This document shows, piece after piece, positions 24,368 to 38,900 of a stretch of 64,000 bases of DNA. The DNA is from Carettochelys insculpta. Its lineage: Eukaryota; Chordata; Testudines; Carettochelyidae. The stretch spans positions 29,472,501 to 29,536,500 of the forward strand of contig NC_134146.1 of the NCBI RefSeq assembly GCF_033958435.1, written 5' to 3'. The translations under genes and the position numbers were made by a program. Each line of letters starts with the position of its first letter. The stretch's first letter is position 1. The notes below the pieces were generated by a model. That model saw only the letters and a program-made list of their open reading frames with translations, did no database searches and had not been told where the DNA came from.

Positions 24368-25515
24368 TGCAATGCATGATTACACAGGACTGCATGGTTA
24401 AAATAGTGCTCTGTATATAGTACAGTACTGAATTACTATCCAGTCATTAGAACCAAATCAGCAGCTTGCTGCTCAGTCTCTATTGTTACTGGATTTTTCA
24501 AGGTGTGTGCTGTCGCTACCAATCTGCAGTAAAATTCAAAAGCACAGTTGATCTCTCTTACAACTGAGAATATTATTTGTATTTTCTTATATTTGACTAA
24601 AGTCATTCTTACTTTCCTCTTAGCACCTCATGCTTATGCAGTGATATACACATATCAAGCAAAAAACTATTTATATCCTTTAGGTACTTGGTAATTAAAG
24701 AAGGATGTACAGATATATTTTTTCAAAGAACAAAAACAAAACATAGGGTTTTGGTAAAAATGCATTCTAAGAAATTTCAAGTATAAAAATTCTTCAGTTA
24801 AGTCATCGAATGAACAAGTTCAAATTTTCAATTTGTAACTTTTATATAGGATTTAGGTGGTAGCTGAAAAAGGTCTTTACTGTAAAAATTCAGAAAATGT
24901 AATTACAAGTTACATGATTCAGCTTCTAAATAATCCAGTTAAGAATTTTGCATATTGAGCATGTTCAAGCTGTTCATTATACTGTACAGTACACAGTAAA
25001 ATATGAGAAAATCTGTATTTGTTTAAGTGAAAAGGTACATTTGCTCTGACTGTACTCTGGAAATCAGCCATATGTATTACGCTTAGTATTTTTGACAAGG
25101 TATTTTTAAACACTTTGTGAAAGTGGTTCCTTATACAGGAAACACTAGTACATTATTCAGTTTATCTTCCCATTTTAAGAACAGCTTCATGAAGTGACTT
25201 CATAAAATGCATTTACTGTAACTTCAGTAAGTGTATTTCACAGATGGATTGCATACATATACATCATAAAGGTCTGGTTATGGTATACAAGGGTCCAATA
25301 TGTACTGTAAATTTTTCCTAACTTCATGTGTCACCTGAAAAATATGTGCACCACTTAAGAACAGAACATAGATCCTGATATTGTTAAAGTTAAAATGTTT
25401 TTTTTCTTCTCTTTCTTCCATTGATCTGTGGTATGTGTAAAAGAACTTAGCAGCTGTATATTACGAACTGCAGTCTAACTTCTGCTTGTACACAATAAAA
25501 AAAGCATTTTGTGCA
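24368..25515 (+). other. KCNAB1: KCNAB1 3' untranslated region
   Basis: AT-rich and free of obvious interspersed repeats. An AATAAA signal lies at 25494-25499, followed by a GT-rich stretch (TTTTGTTGCCATCAGTGACTTTGT) at about 25537-25560, so cleavage is expected near 25515-25525. The exact end cannot be read from sequence alone. Confidence 0.65.
25494..25499 (+). terminator. KCNAB1: KCNAB1 poly(A) signal AATAAA
   Basis: Canonical hexamer about 1.13 kb after the stop codon, with GT-rich sequence 35-60 bases downstream. Confidence 0.6.
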
Positions 25516-26644
25516 TCTAACTTTATAACTAGAATATTTTGTTGCCATCAGTGACTTTGTATTTTAAGACAAGGAAATGCATACATTACATTTAGCAGCA
25601 AAGTGAAAACAATCTTGCAAGAGCCATAAGCATATTAAATAACCTCTTCCATTGAAATGAATGAAATGTAAATAATCTCTTTTTAGCCCACCAAGTCAAT
25701 ACTACTTTTCAGTGATCAGCCACCAAAAAGAGAGCACATGGTGGTGGGAAAAAAAAAGCCCTCATTGCTAAATGATGAGGGGGAACATCCCATGTCAACC
25801 TCAGCTTTTTACTTATCTGTGCCACATGCTTAAAATGTTTGAAACATATTTTGTTGATAAAAGATTAATAAGAAGCCAAGAAACTGAACTGATTTAATTA
25901 TTGTATGACATGGAAGGGCTTATACATTGTAAAAGTGAAATATACTCTTTGAATGATATGGGCTGAACTATTCCCTTAGATACATGCCAGTCTCTTTTAG
26001 GACACTTTTCTTACATTTTCCCTCTCTTCCTCTAAAGGGAAATGGAGAATCAGTGGCTCAAAATCAGAGAGATGGTATGAATCTCTAAAATAACAATGAC
26101 TGCATGCTTGCTACCTCTCCCCTTCCCTGCCCCCAACAGCTGGCTTAGAGATGTTCGCAGTTCCATAAGTAGATTGAAATTTAGGCTAAAAGTTATTTGT
26201 TGGTTGGCATCCCATTGTTATCTGCAAAACTGCTTAGCTCTTCAAATTAGTTTTCTCTCTGAAGCCTGGACAGCGCCATCTCCCTTTTTAATAAGTGCTT
26301 ATTACATTAATCTCTAGCAGGCAAGAATTCTTAATTTTGATTTATACAGTGTGTGCAACGCTCCTTAAAAACTGAGGGGGAACACTTGGTTATATACACA
26401 ACAGGATTTGGAGAAAACAATATGGGTTTAAATTGAGCGTCCAGCTATAATTTGTTTCAAATATTTGTTAAGCTTCTTATCCTATAACTCTCAGGAGAAC
26501 CTCTGACCTGACAAAGATGGGCTCCAGGCCTTAGTTTTTTTGTACTGATAGTTTTCTAAGTTAAGGTAAAATATTCAGTGAGCTGATAGAAACAGCATAA
26601 AAGTCTACTTTAGTATTTTTCTGTCCACAGTTAAGTCACATAAG
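25516..26644. other. Convergent intergenic region, no gene seen
   Basis: Sequence between the predicted KCNAB1 end and the large foldback. The open frame at 26096-26317 has no splice or domain support. Part of this may be distal SSR3 3' UTR on the - strand. Confidence 0.5.
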
Positions 26645-27055
26645 CTGCATCAACAGGGCCTCTGCCCTTTGGAAGGGGCATGCAAATACAGCCAAGAGAA
26701 AATGCAAAAGAGGCATGGATTTAAATATCTTGCATCTTATTTGCATATTCCCATGTGATCCGGCTTCTGGAAGAGCCATTTCCGGAAGCCAAAGCGACTG
26801 TGTGGATAGGGTTCCTTTGAAAGTAAACCCCCCTTTTGAAAGCACCTTTCTTCCTGAAAAAAATTAGGAAGCAGGGTGCTTTCAAAAGGGGGGTTTCCTT
26901 TTGAAGGAACCCCGTTCACACAGCTGCTTTGGCTTCCAGAAATGGCTCTTCCAAAGCCAAACCATGTAGGAATATGCAAATGAGGTGCAAGATATTTAAA
27001 TCCATGCCACATTTGCATGCCCTTTCCAAAGGGCAGGGACTATGTAAGATGCAGC
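26645..27055. mobile_element. Large foldback MITE with roughly 190 bp arms
   Basis: The two halves are inverted copies. Left landmarks are TGCCCTTTGGAAGGGGCATG, TTTAAATATCTTGCA, CATTTCCGGAAGCCAAAGC, GGTTCCTTTGAAAG and CCCCCCTTTTGAAAGCACC. Each reappears complemented and in mirrored order to the right (GGTGCTTTCAAAAGGGGGG, GAAGGAACC, GCTTTGGCTTCCAGAAATGG, TGCAAGATATTTAAA, CATGCCCTTTCCAAAGGGCA). The centre is near 26855. Arms differ at scattered sites, so it is older than the hairpin at 14689. Non-coding. Confidence 0.85.
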
Positions 27056-27137
27056 TCCAGAGGGGAAAAAAAAAATCAGCAACTTCCTGAAAGGTTTAAA
27101 GTCTAGTGGTCTCTACAGCAAATACATGTTCTAAGCC

Positions 27138-27345
27138 CAGGGTGGCGAACATGTGGCCCATGAGCCAGAATCCAGCCTGCAAAGCCTTTTCATCCAGCTC
27201 ACAAAGCTGGCAGTGGCACCATTTTAGCCAAGCCAGAAAAATGATTGTGGGGTGTCGGGTCAGCAACCTGCAGCTCCGGAGTCACATGTGGCTGTTTAAG
27301 GAGACACTTTTCCTCTGGCTCCCTGCCCTGCTGTGCTGAAATAAC
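27138..27345. repeat. hAT-type (Charlie-like) fragments
   Basis: Begins CAGGGTGGCGAACATGTGG, a typical hAT terminus, and contains GGGTCAGCAACCTGCAGCTC at 27258, the start of a second family also seen near 45787 and, reversed, near 38790-38803. Ends cannot be fixed. Confidence 0.5.
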
Positions 27346-29085
27346 AAAAGTAAAAAAAAAACCCACACACACACAGCCAAATGTTTTCCTCTCTGAAAGT
27401 CATCTCTAAGCTTTTTTATGTTTGAAAAAATAAATTCAGCACCCTCTCCCCCAAAGAGCAAGCCGAACCTAATACCTACAACACCCCAAACAGGAAGTTC
27501 TGTGGAGGCTTTATTTAAATATTAAGAAGGCAATTAATCTTCTTTGTAGATGAAAATGTAGTAGAGTTATCACATTTTATATTTCAGTATTGCATTTTAT
27601 TTATATTAGCAGCTCCCTAAATTGTTTTTAGGATGCCAGATTTATGTGGACATCGTTGTGACTACTTTTACAAACCCATTGAGTTAGCTACTAGTTTTGA
27701 GTTACAGGGATTTTGGAGAGGGTGGGGGAGAAGAAAATGAGCATAACTAGAGCTTTAAGAAAATAGTAAAGCAGTTTGGGGTTCTTCATCATGGATATTA
27801 ATATGAAATCTAACACATCCCCATCCCAGTCACAAAAGGATAAAGGACAGCCTCTGTGCTCTCAGCCTCAATCCTGCATACCTGTGAGATACATCAAGCC
27901 TGGAGAAGGGAAGGTCCTTAAAAGGGAGGATCAAAGCTCAGATGGAGGTGGAATACTGAGAGCAGGGCTGGAATTCAAGTTCCCCAGGACCTGGATGTAG
28001 GTTTACCAACTGAGAGTCTTGATTGCCCAAGACCCCGCAGAGAAGAGAGTGTGTGTTTTTTTTCTTTTCTTCCTTTGCTTTCCCAAGACCCAGGAGTCAA
28101 CATTCATGAGCTCCTGACCTTCAACGCAACTTTACCTGCTCACCTACATGCACACTGGAGAGATGGCAAATGTCCAGGCTAACACATCCTGGAGTCTTCC
28201 AGCACAAGCCCACCTCCTCCAGCAACACCATGGATGGTTAAAGGGTACAAGAGCGCTACGCATTCTCCTTTGTTTAAAGGTGTGCCAGAATGGTATATTC
28301 TACTGTAGTTAAAGTGTAGACATTGTCCCCTTCAGGTTTGACTGAACACGTTCACAGCTGTTTCAAAGTGCATCCCAATGGAAATTTGTTTAGGTTTATT
28401 CCTGGGTCTTGTTTTCAAGGTTCTTTGCTAGACCAAGGACTTATTTTAAAAACATGGAAACTTTGACACTGAGACCCAACTCCATGGGGCAAGATTGAGG
28501 CTACAATAATCACAAAGCTCTACTTACAGATTAAAATTTTCACATGGCAAAGTGTCCAGAAATTTAGGGGGTAAATATCAAGAAGCCCACTACAGGTCAG
28601 TGTTCTTGAACTTTTTATTGATATATTCCAAATAAGTATTAAGAGATGGATTTCTCACTTTTTTGTAGGTTAAGGGTTACTTTTGATTTAAAGCAAACAA
28701 ACAAAAAAACCCAAAAACATATTTGCAAGTCGGCCTCTGAGCTCAGGGCATTGCTACTTTTTGTGCTGTTGAGTATAGTCTAATCCCGTTTATTGAAACT
28801 CCAAAAGAAGTTGACAAATCATCCTTAGGATTACAACAGGCTTCCAGGAGTTAAGCTTTTTACAGCTTTTTGTACAGTGTATTTCCTTCTGTCACCTGAT
28901 TGATTTATTCCATTTTATGTCAATATCTTATCAAGTAACCAAACTAAATTAAAAAGTTTGCTTTGTTTATTGTTGTAAAAACGCTCAAGTTTTCAGACTT
29001 TTTACCTCCCATCCTTATGTGTTTAATGAAATTAGACACACACACACACCCCACCCCAAATACAGACAAATGACCACTGTTTTGA
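27346..29085 (-). other. SSR3: SSR3 3' untranslated region and downstream sequence
   Basis: No coding feature. Candidate SSR3 poly(A) signals (AATAAA on the - strand) lie at 28966-28971, 28904-28909, 28614-28619 and 28395-28400. The SSR3 3' UTR is long in mammals, so the more distal ones are plausible. A short (CA)n run lies at 29035-29050. Confidence 0.5.
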
Positions 29086-29152
29086 CTATTTGGAGCCTGT
29101 AGACAGCAGGGCAATCAGTCCAGATGAAGCACTTATAGACAGAATATAGTTT
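29086..29152 (-). CDS. SSR3: SSR3 exon 5: TRAP-gamma C-terminus
   Basis: On the - strand the acceptor CCCCACAG precedes A|AAC TAT ATT. The exon encodes NYILSISASSGLIALLSTGS then K and TAG (29086-29088). This matches the conserved C-terminus of translocon-associated protein gamma and forms most of its last membrane helix. It contributes 67 coding bases and closes a 187-residue reading frame. Confidence 0.97.
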
Positions 29153-29778
29153 CTGTGGGGAAATGGTTAAGGATGTAAATGTAAAGCACCCACAAGTAAC
29201 ATCTCCTACAATTATCTATAGTAGGAGTCTAAAGCGAAAGTATGGAAACAGGGTTCTGCTACACTGGCATTTTGTAAATAGCTACTACAGCATACTTGAT
29301 GTCTAGTTTAGAATTAAGCTTATTTATAAATATGTACATTAACTTTTAAAAATACATCTAAAGCTGGTAGACAGCAGATCTTAAATAAACGTATTAAATT
29401 AATGCTGCATAAAGTTAGTTCAGGTAGAAAGGGCATGATTTCATATTCAAGAAATTGCTAAAAAGGAGGAATATCCTGTCACACAACAGACCACAGGAAC
29501 TAACATTCAAGTTTCCTGACACTAATATACCAAAAGGCAGTTTCCTATAAATGTTAACTAGCTTTTGCTATGGCACACAAATTATCCATACCACAGCAGT
29601 TTCTTCACACATTTCAAATAAGACTTCCCCCCATCCTCTAAAGAACGTTTAATGATACAAAACTATCAGTATGCTACTCTAGCTGGAAACTGTCTTGCTA
29701 ATCTCTAGTTAGACTGTTCTCTAACTTAATGCCCAAATGTTACTGGACAAACCAATTTACAGAACTAAATGGCAATCA

Positions 29779-30988
<1,210 letters not shown>

Positions 30989-31715
30989 CTACAGTTTCTG
31001 TTTACAGTATGGAATCAAAAACAAACCAAAATGTCTAGCAACTGTGTCAAAATTAACCAACACAAATTTTAAAGAATTACTCAAATATAGTTTTTGATAC
31101 TACACAACTAAAAAAATTGTTTCCCTTGGATGTTCCAGCCACACTTATTTCAAGAGTCACATGCAGCAATTGTTAGAACAGACTTAAGCATGATTTCAAG
31201 TGATATTTTCATAAGCCCTTAACATAATGACCGTTTGAGATAGCAGTACTTGGCTGAGAACGTTCATCTCAATGGAATGAATGACATTCTATTTTTTCTT
31301 CCGTTACCTGGATAAATTTCTGCCGAAAATCCTAATCAAGATCTGTTCTTGATTTTTAAGAATTCCATCCATCAAGAGTTACGACAATTCACTGACCAAT
31401 GAAATACCAAAAGTTATGAAAAAGCAGCTCAGAACTTTCGACCCTACAATAGTCCTTACATAAAGCAAAGAATTCTCCCCCACCCCCAAGTACAATTACA
31501 TTTTGGAGCAACAGAAAAAGGTAAGTTCTTAGAGACTCTCCTTCACACATCGACCCCTCCAGGATTCTTTAAGATACCCCTCCTAATTGCAAAGGATGCT
31601 TCAGAACCTTATTCAGTAAGTCAGAACTGGGTAAAAATATGTAAAAACAACCCATTGTAAATGTTCATTTCACTATCTTGGTTAGCAAAAGATGCATTCA
31701 CTGTTAGCACACTTA

Positions 31716-32798
<1,083 letters not shown>

Positions 32799-32914
32799 TT
32801 ATAAGTCCTTCCGGGGTCAACATGCAGCTCCACGCCCCCCGGCGAATAAAAACCCGGGGAAATGTTCCCACCTCCTAACAGAGGGGATCGCCTCCGGGTC
32901 ACCAGCGCCGGGCC

Positions 32915-32927
32915 GACGTGGACGTGG
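32915..32927 (+). promoter_or_regulatory. SSR3: Tandem GACGTGG, candidate XBP1/ATF6 site
   Basis: GACGTGG occurs at 32915-32921 and again at 32921-32927, sharing one base. The core of the unfolded-protein-response element is TGACGTGG. TRAP subunits are known XBP1-responsive genes. The canonical ERSE (CCAAT-N9-CCACG) is not present here. Confidence 0.45.
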
Positions 32928-33500
32928 ACGGGGGTGGGAGGGGGGACCATTTTCCACCTAGTCAACTGCCATGAGAGAGGCGCGGGGTGCAGCCGCGTGA
33001 GCGTGCTGTGATGCTGAGCAAGCCAGCCCAGGGGCGGGGCGTGTCGGCGCCGGATCGCTGCCCGGGGGAAGGTGCCCTGGGCCACCGCTGGGTGCTCGAG
33101 TTCATGGCCAGCTCGGGAGGGGAAGCCGGTGCGTTCGCTCCCCTCCCAAGCCGCTGGGTGGAGCGACGCGGGCCCTTGACGTGTGAGGGCCGTGCCCAGC
33201 CCGCGCTCCCCCGAGAGCCTGCGCTCGGGCACCCGCAGCGACTCACCGCGCCGAGCTGGGTGCGGTCCGCGCTCCTGCAGCCCCGCGTCACGGCGGCAGC
33301 TGCGCTAGAGGTGGCCGCTGGGACCGCCCAAGTGGCGCTCATCAGCCACTCTCCTCTGCTGCTGGCCCAGCCTATAGCGCCTCTGCTCGGGCTCTGAAGC
33401 GCCCCGGCAGCGGCCCCCGGTGACCTCACCCTGCGGCTGGGTCTGGGCTGGCCTTGTAGTGGCCTCACACCTACGTGCCGGCGCAGCGCGCTGACCTCGC

Positions 33501-33882
33501 ACCAAAAGGGCGCCGCTGTACCAACCAGTATGCAGTGGCAAGAGCTCGCCACGCTACGCACACCATGGTAAAGCCACACAAGACCGTGCGGACTGTATTG
33601 CACAGTCTGATCATTTGCATCAAGCAGTCAGTGTCTTGCCACACTGCTGTTGCCACCTGGTATGATTTATTTGACTGAGAGCGCAGGGAGCTGCCAGCTT
33701 GCAGGATTGGGCACCCAAGTTTTTAAGGTAATAATGAGTGAGTCTCTCCTATCATAAGCGTTATAGGACATGCCTTCCTAGCTCGTTTTTAATTATGAAA
33801 CCTAAATTAGGCATGTTCCCTGGTTTCTTAGTTTTTCAAAGTGTGTGCATGAGAACTTGAATTTTGGAGAAAAGATAAGGGA
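33501..33882. other. Sequence 5' of SSR3, no gene seen
   Basis: Transition out of the CpG island. The overlapping frames at 33471-33678 on both strands have no recognised domain and no convincing promoter or splice context, so they are not called as genes. Confidence 0.4.
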
Positions 33883-34215
33883 GAGGAAGCCCTGCTAGTC
33901 TATACACTATCAAAACAACATGGTTTAAATCTTGATGGGAACTTTCTGAGTCACTATAGGGGCTCGTCTGCATACTTGGGTCAGTCTAATTCTTGACCTT
34001 TGCCCCCCACCCCTCCACTCTCTGATTTGCTCATCTTGATTATATTTTTCTGATTTGACCTCCTTGCTTACTGTTGTTGGTTCTCAGTGCCTTAAATATT
34101 GAGTCTGTTCTGGTCTGGCTATGGTCTGAAGAAGTGGGTCTGTCCCACGAAAGCTCACCTAATAAACTATTTTGCTAGTCTTTAAAGTGCTACTTGACTG
34201 CTTTTTGTTTTGATG
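33883..34215. mobile_element. MITE of the 14658 family, long form
   Basis: The left end is GAGGAAGCCCTGCTAGTCTA and the right end CTTGACTGCTTTTTGTTTTG, with the hallmark GGTCTGTCCCACGAAAGCTC at 34137-34156. The internal 190 bp (33920-34110) is absent from the foldback copy at 14658. Sharpness of the match to the other copies suggests recent activity. Confidence 0.75.
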
Positions 34216-34424
34216 GAGGAAAGATGACTCTGGTAAACCACATGTATTGTTTGTCCTAACCACCTTTTACAAGTGTAGTTGGCATGGGTTCTTTGCAGCT
34301 GTTTCTTTTTAACTTTTGAGGCTTTCACCAGCAGTCTTGGGCGAATATTCTGAAATCTAATAGATCTTCTTGTTGCAATATTTCTTTGGTGTAATTTTGT
34401 TCCATTTATCCATGTCCTCTAGGA

Positions 34425-34653
34425 CAGGATTTCCCAAACTGTATATAGTTGGGACCTGGTTTTTTTTTCAGTACCTTTTTTTGTGGCCCAAATTATAAAC
34501 ATATGAAAAATGAATAAAGTTTCACTGTTTATTATTTATTCACAATAATAATAGTAGCTAGTGATAATTTTGTATATTTTTTCTAAGAATTTTTTTTTAT
34601 TCCCCCTCCCCAGGACACGTACTGGGCTGTGAACTACACTTTGGGAAACACTG
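34425..34653. mobile_element. hAT MITE with perfect 8 bp target duplication
   Basis: A 229 bp element with ends CAGGATTTCCCAAACTGT and ACTTTGGGAAACACTG. It is flanked on both sides by CTCTAGGA (34417-34424 and 34654-34661), an exact 8 bp duplication diagnostic of hAT insertion. AT-rich, non-coding interior. Confidence 0.88.
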
Positions 34654-34661
34654 CTCTAGGA

Positions 34662-35634
34662 CAAAGCAGTTCTTATCTTTTTCCATAGTACTTATATCCC
34701 GCATATGAGAATAAGGATTTTTTTGTTGTTGTTCAGCTGAAATAGAAATTGTTGGGTTTTCAAAGCTTTTCTCATAAATCAGTCTGTCTGCTGCTTAATT
34801 TTCCAGTTTGTTGGTACCTTTCATGTGGGAAAATTTTGGTCCTGTATCAGAATAGGAAGTGGTATCTGAAAATTTCAAAATTAATTTGAGATTGTCATGT
34901 CCATGAAAAATGTCTATAGGTGATTCTTTCTGGACCTTCTTTTGTTAAAATGGAAACTCATATGACTTTATTTGAAATTTACCAGACTGTTGATCAGCAA
35001 GATTTACTGTGCTATTGTCAGTGATGTCATGATACTTATGGGCCAATGGGGAAGCACCACATCCTCAAATGAATTGCTTACCCTGCTCTGTTACAGCTTT
35101 AAATATGGCTAGGACATTTATAACCATTGGGTGGTGCAGTTACTACTTCAGGCACCTGGTACCTGTAGTCTGCAAACATAAGTTCATGCTTTACCTCTCT
35201 CTTATTAAGACAGATGTTTACTTAAGCACTATACGTGAGGTTTTTAGGACTGTCTCACACTTTTACAAAATTGTAAAATCCATTAATTGGTAATAGGATT
35301 CCCCATATTGTCCATTCACACTGTGTCAAAGCCTTTTTTTGCCCATCTCCAGATAATATAACTGCACTAGTTTGTACTTTGAAGGATTTCTTCATGCTCC
35401 AAAAGGGTTAAACAACCTAAATAATAAAAGTTCTTTAAAAACTTGGCATTATGGAACTCTTTTGAAGATATTTAGCCACCTTAGTGGGATTTTTAGAAAC
35501 ATCTAGGTGCCTAACTCATCACACCTAGATATTTTTGAAAATCCCTTAGTTGCCTATCTTAAAGCACCCCAAATAAATCTGTTCATTGCTGCAGCTTTAG
35601 GTTATACTAAATATATTTTGACAATGGTTTATAC
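34662..35634. other. Intergenic, no gene seen
   Basis: AT-rich sequence upstream of SSR3. The open frame at 35069-35293 has no domain or splice support. Confidence 0.4.
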
Positions 35635-35963
35635 CAGGAGTTCTCAACCTTTTTCTTTTTGAGACTACCCCTAACATGCTATGAAAAAACTTCATGGACC
35701 CCGTGTGCTGCAACAACTGTTTTCTGCGTATGAACTGCAAGGCTGGCATTAGGGGGTAGCAAGCTGAGCAATTGCTTAGGCCACAGAGCACCCTGAGAAG
35801 CTAAGTTGCTCAGGCTTCTGCTTTGGCTCTGAGTGGTGGGGTTCAGGACTTAGGTTTTCTGCCATGGGCCCAAGGGAGTCTAACACTTGTCCTGAATGGC
35901 AGAACCCTTGAAACCTGCTAGAGGTTCCCCAAGGGGGCCTGGATCCCTAGTTTAGATCCACTG
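35635..35963. mobile_element. hAT-type repeat
   Basis: Starts CAGGAGTTCTCAACCTTTTT and ends TTAGATCCACTG, both typical Charlie-like hAT termini. Non-coding. The flanking 8-mers GTTTATAC and CTTTAACA agree only partly, so the exact ends are uncertain. Confidence 0.6.
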
Positions 35964-38900
35964 CTTTAACAAATGCTGTTTTCCCCCCTAGATAACACGC
36001 TAAAGCTTCTATTAAATCTAAGGCATTGTAGAAAGTAAGAGAGAATGAAAATGCTGGCATTTGCCTTTGGGTTCTTCTTAAAACAAACACTAAACTAACT
36101 ACATAGTTATTAATAATACTGTTTATTTATGTGGCTAAGCAGTATGACTAGTAACATTTGCAAAGAAACTTTCTGTCCAAGGAATATTTTTACTTAGAGA
36201 ATTGACCAGTGTTGCAGCTTTGTGGGGCAATTTCAGGGTGGAGTTGTTGTATTGAGGTTTTGATATAGCAGTGGCGTGGCAGTGCTGTCCTCCCCCCCCC
36301 CCCCACACACACATTCTTCTCCATTTTAGTAATGTGCGTAATTTTTTTTTTTTTTATAAGCAGTGTAACATCTAGGGTAAGAATCCAAGTTCATATCCCA
36401 GGACTGGGTACACGTGGGAGGGAGAACATCACTTTGGAACATGATCTTCTTCCTTGTGTCAACTAGGTTATTTGCTTTTCAAATTCAAACAGTCTGAATA
36501 AGTCCTGTTGTAAGTAGGGAATGTTGTAACCCAGCTTTTCCCAAACTGTGTTTTGTGGAACACTGGTGTTCTGTGCAATGTGAATAGCTGTTCTGTGGGA
36601 AAAATTTCCATGCTAACTATATTTTCCATCTAAAATATTAAGGAAATTATTTGTGTATACAAAAATACTAAGGTGCTTGAATAGAATTTAGATTGTAGGT
36701 ATATTAATATTTAGAATGCATCCATAATATCATTATAATAATCTGGGTTGAAACAGAGATGCAAAACCACTCTTCCCATGAAAAAGCTGTCAAATGTTAC
36801 TTTTATTTTACAAAAGATTTCCATAAAAACAACACATTTCTAAAAAAACTTTTAAAATATTTTTCCATTCCTAATTTGTTTTGCGTTTCTTTTTCATAAA
36901 ATGTTTCCGTTTTAAGGAAGGACAGTCCTTTTTTGAACAGTATTAATCCTTTCTATTTTTGTAAGTAAGAAAGATGCAAATCATCCTTCTTTTGGCTGTT
37001 GTACTGATGTTTTGTTTTGGGTTTTTACTTAATTTTTAATTTATACCTAATTATAGGGTTGTTAACCATCCTCCTATCAGAAGGATAGTTCATTCAGATG
37101 ATTTTCTCTTGTTGTTTTTTGTTCTTTGTAAAATAAGACATCTTAAAAAACCTAACTCTTTTAAATCAACTTCTGAGCATCATCAGTGGCAATCTTTCAG
37201 TATGAAACCCTCCCCATTCCCAGACCATTGTGTATGTATTCTGTCAATATATTCCAAGCCCAAAAGTGTTCCATGGCCAGAATAGTTTGGGACATTGTCA
37301 TAAGCACATCTCAACTGCATTTAAACATATTTTTAAACATAGTTACATTGCACAGCCTTAAAGAGTTTTTTGTTTCCAGTCTAAAGAGGCGTGTATAGCA
37401 GGTGGTAAGGAAGTTGGTTTTATTGTAATTGTTTTGATTACTTTGTTTACTTACGCTGCTTGTTGAAAGATGGATGAGAGAGAAAACATGGTCATGAAGT
37501 GGTTGTAATGGGTCTAACTGGGTTATCCAGAGTATAGTGGTGGGATGGAGCTAATAAACAGTTTTTCTTTGGGAACTTGGGGAGCCTATTTCCCAGAAGT
37601 ACCTTAACCAAATAACTGCAGATTTGTGTCTCAGATTGTACCCAAGTCCCTGTTATACAGGTGGAGACACTGCTACATCATTTAGTTACCAGTTCTCTGC
37701 ATATAGACTCAGGTCTCCTCCTAGTCCTGTTAAGCTTGAAGCGCTCATTAGAGGGAAGAGAGCAGGACTCACACAGTGCACGTGCAGATCATTCTCTAGT
37801 GCATCACCGATGCTTGAGTCAGCTTGTAGATATAACTCTAGTCTTAAATAATTTTGGCAATGGGAAACAATGGTCAGGCACTAGCAGACTTGAAACCTGC
37901 CCCAGTGATATCAGTTCAGAGTAAATCAGTGCACTAGTCTGAGCTGTGGGTGTATGCAAAAAGTCATAGGAACTATAATTTTGATATATAATATTTTAGG
38001 AGAGGATGTATCTCAGGAACATGTTTCTGACACAAGCACGGGTTTGGATGTTTAACACTACACATAGCCCCAAGAAAACAATGGAATTTTCAATGAAATC
38101 AGAATAGGTCTCTGATTTTTAGTGTTGTACTTAGAAAAATTGGCTCTTAAACAGTAAGCTGGTCTCAACTTTAACTATGGTGATGTTGACAGCCAAATGC
38201 ACTGTGAAGTTGTGTACAACAATAAAGGTAGAGAAACTGGAGGATTCTGCTTTGCCGAATTCATACCCACATACAGAGCCAAAGCTATCTTAAAGATCTC
38301 TGAAGCCCTAGTGAAGCAGTCAGGTCTGTAACCTGTGGTTCTCAGTACTATAATTGCAAAGTAGGGAAAAAAAAAAAAGCCCTCCTGATGATTTTCAATA
38401 AAAAGGTGAATGTCTAAAAGCCCAAAAATGAAAAACTCATGTCTAACTAGCAAATGATGTGATCCCAAACCATTGGATAACTCCCCCTGGCATGTTCAGG
38501 AGAGAGAGAGAAGTTTGGGAGTGAAAGTCAGGAAGACAGTGGTGCAAACACACACGTAAAGTATGATGAAATAGAATATGTAAAAATTTGTGAACATCCT
38601 GCTGTAAAAAATGTATCATATTACAAATCATAGTGTGTGTGCTGTTCTTAAAATAAGGGTGACAAAGTATGGTTTGAGGTTATGTATTAAGGACTCTCTC
38701 ATATTCACATACATTGTGGCTCTTTGAACTATTTTTTTTTTTTTACCAAATTGGGAAAAAATGGCTCTTCTTGTTGTTTTGGTTGCTGACCCCTACCCTA
38801 GGGCTACTGGGTGGTACATTGGCATTTCGACCCAAAGTGGGGGATTTTGTCTAATTGACCATTGTGAACCTTATTCAGGTTGTACACTGAGTATTTAGTC

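Noticed and set aside
33471..33678. Overlapping 61-67 codon frames 5' of SSR3
   Set aside because: Cys/Thr/Val-rich products looked protein-like, but no family, promoter or splice context supports either strand.
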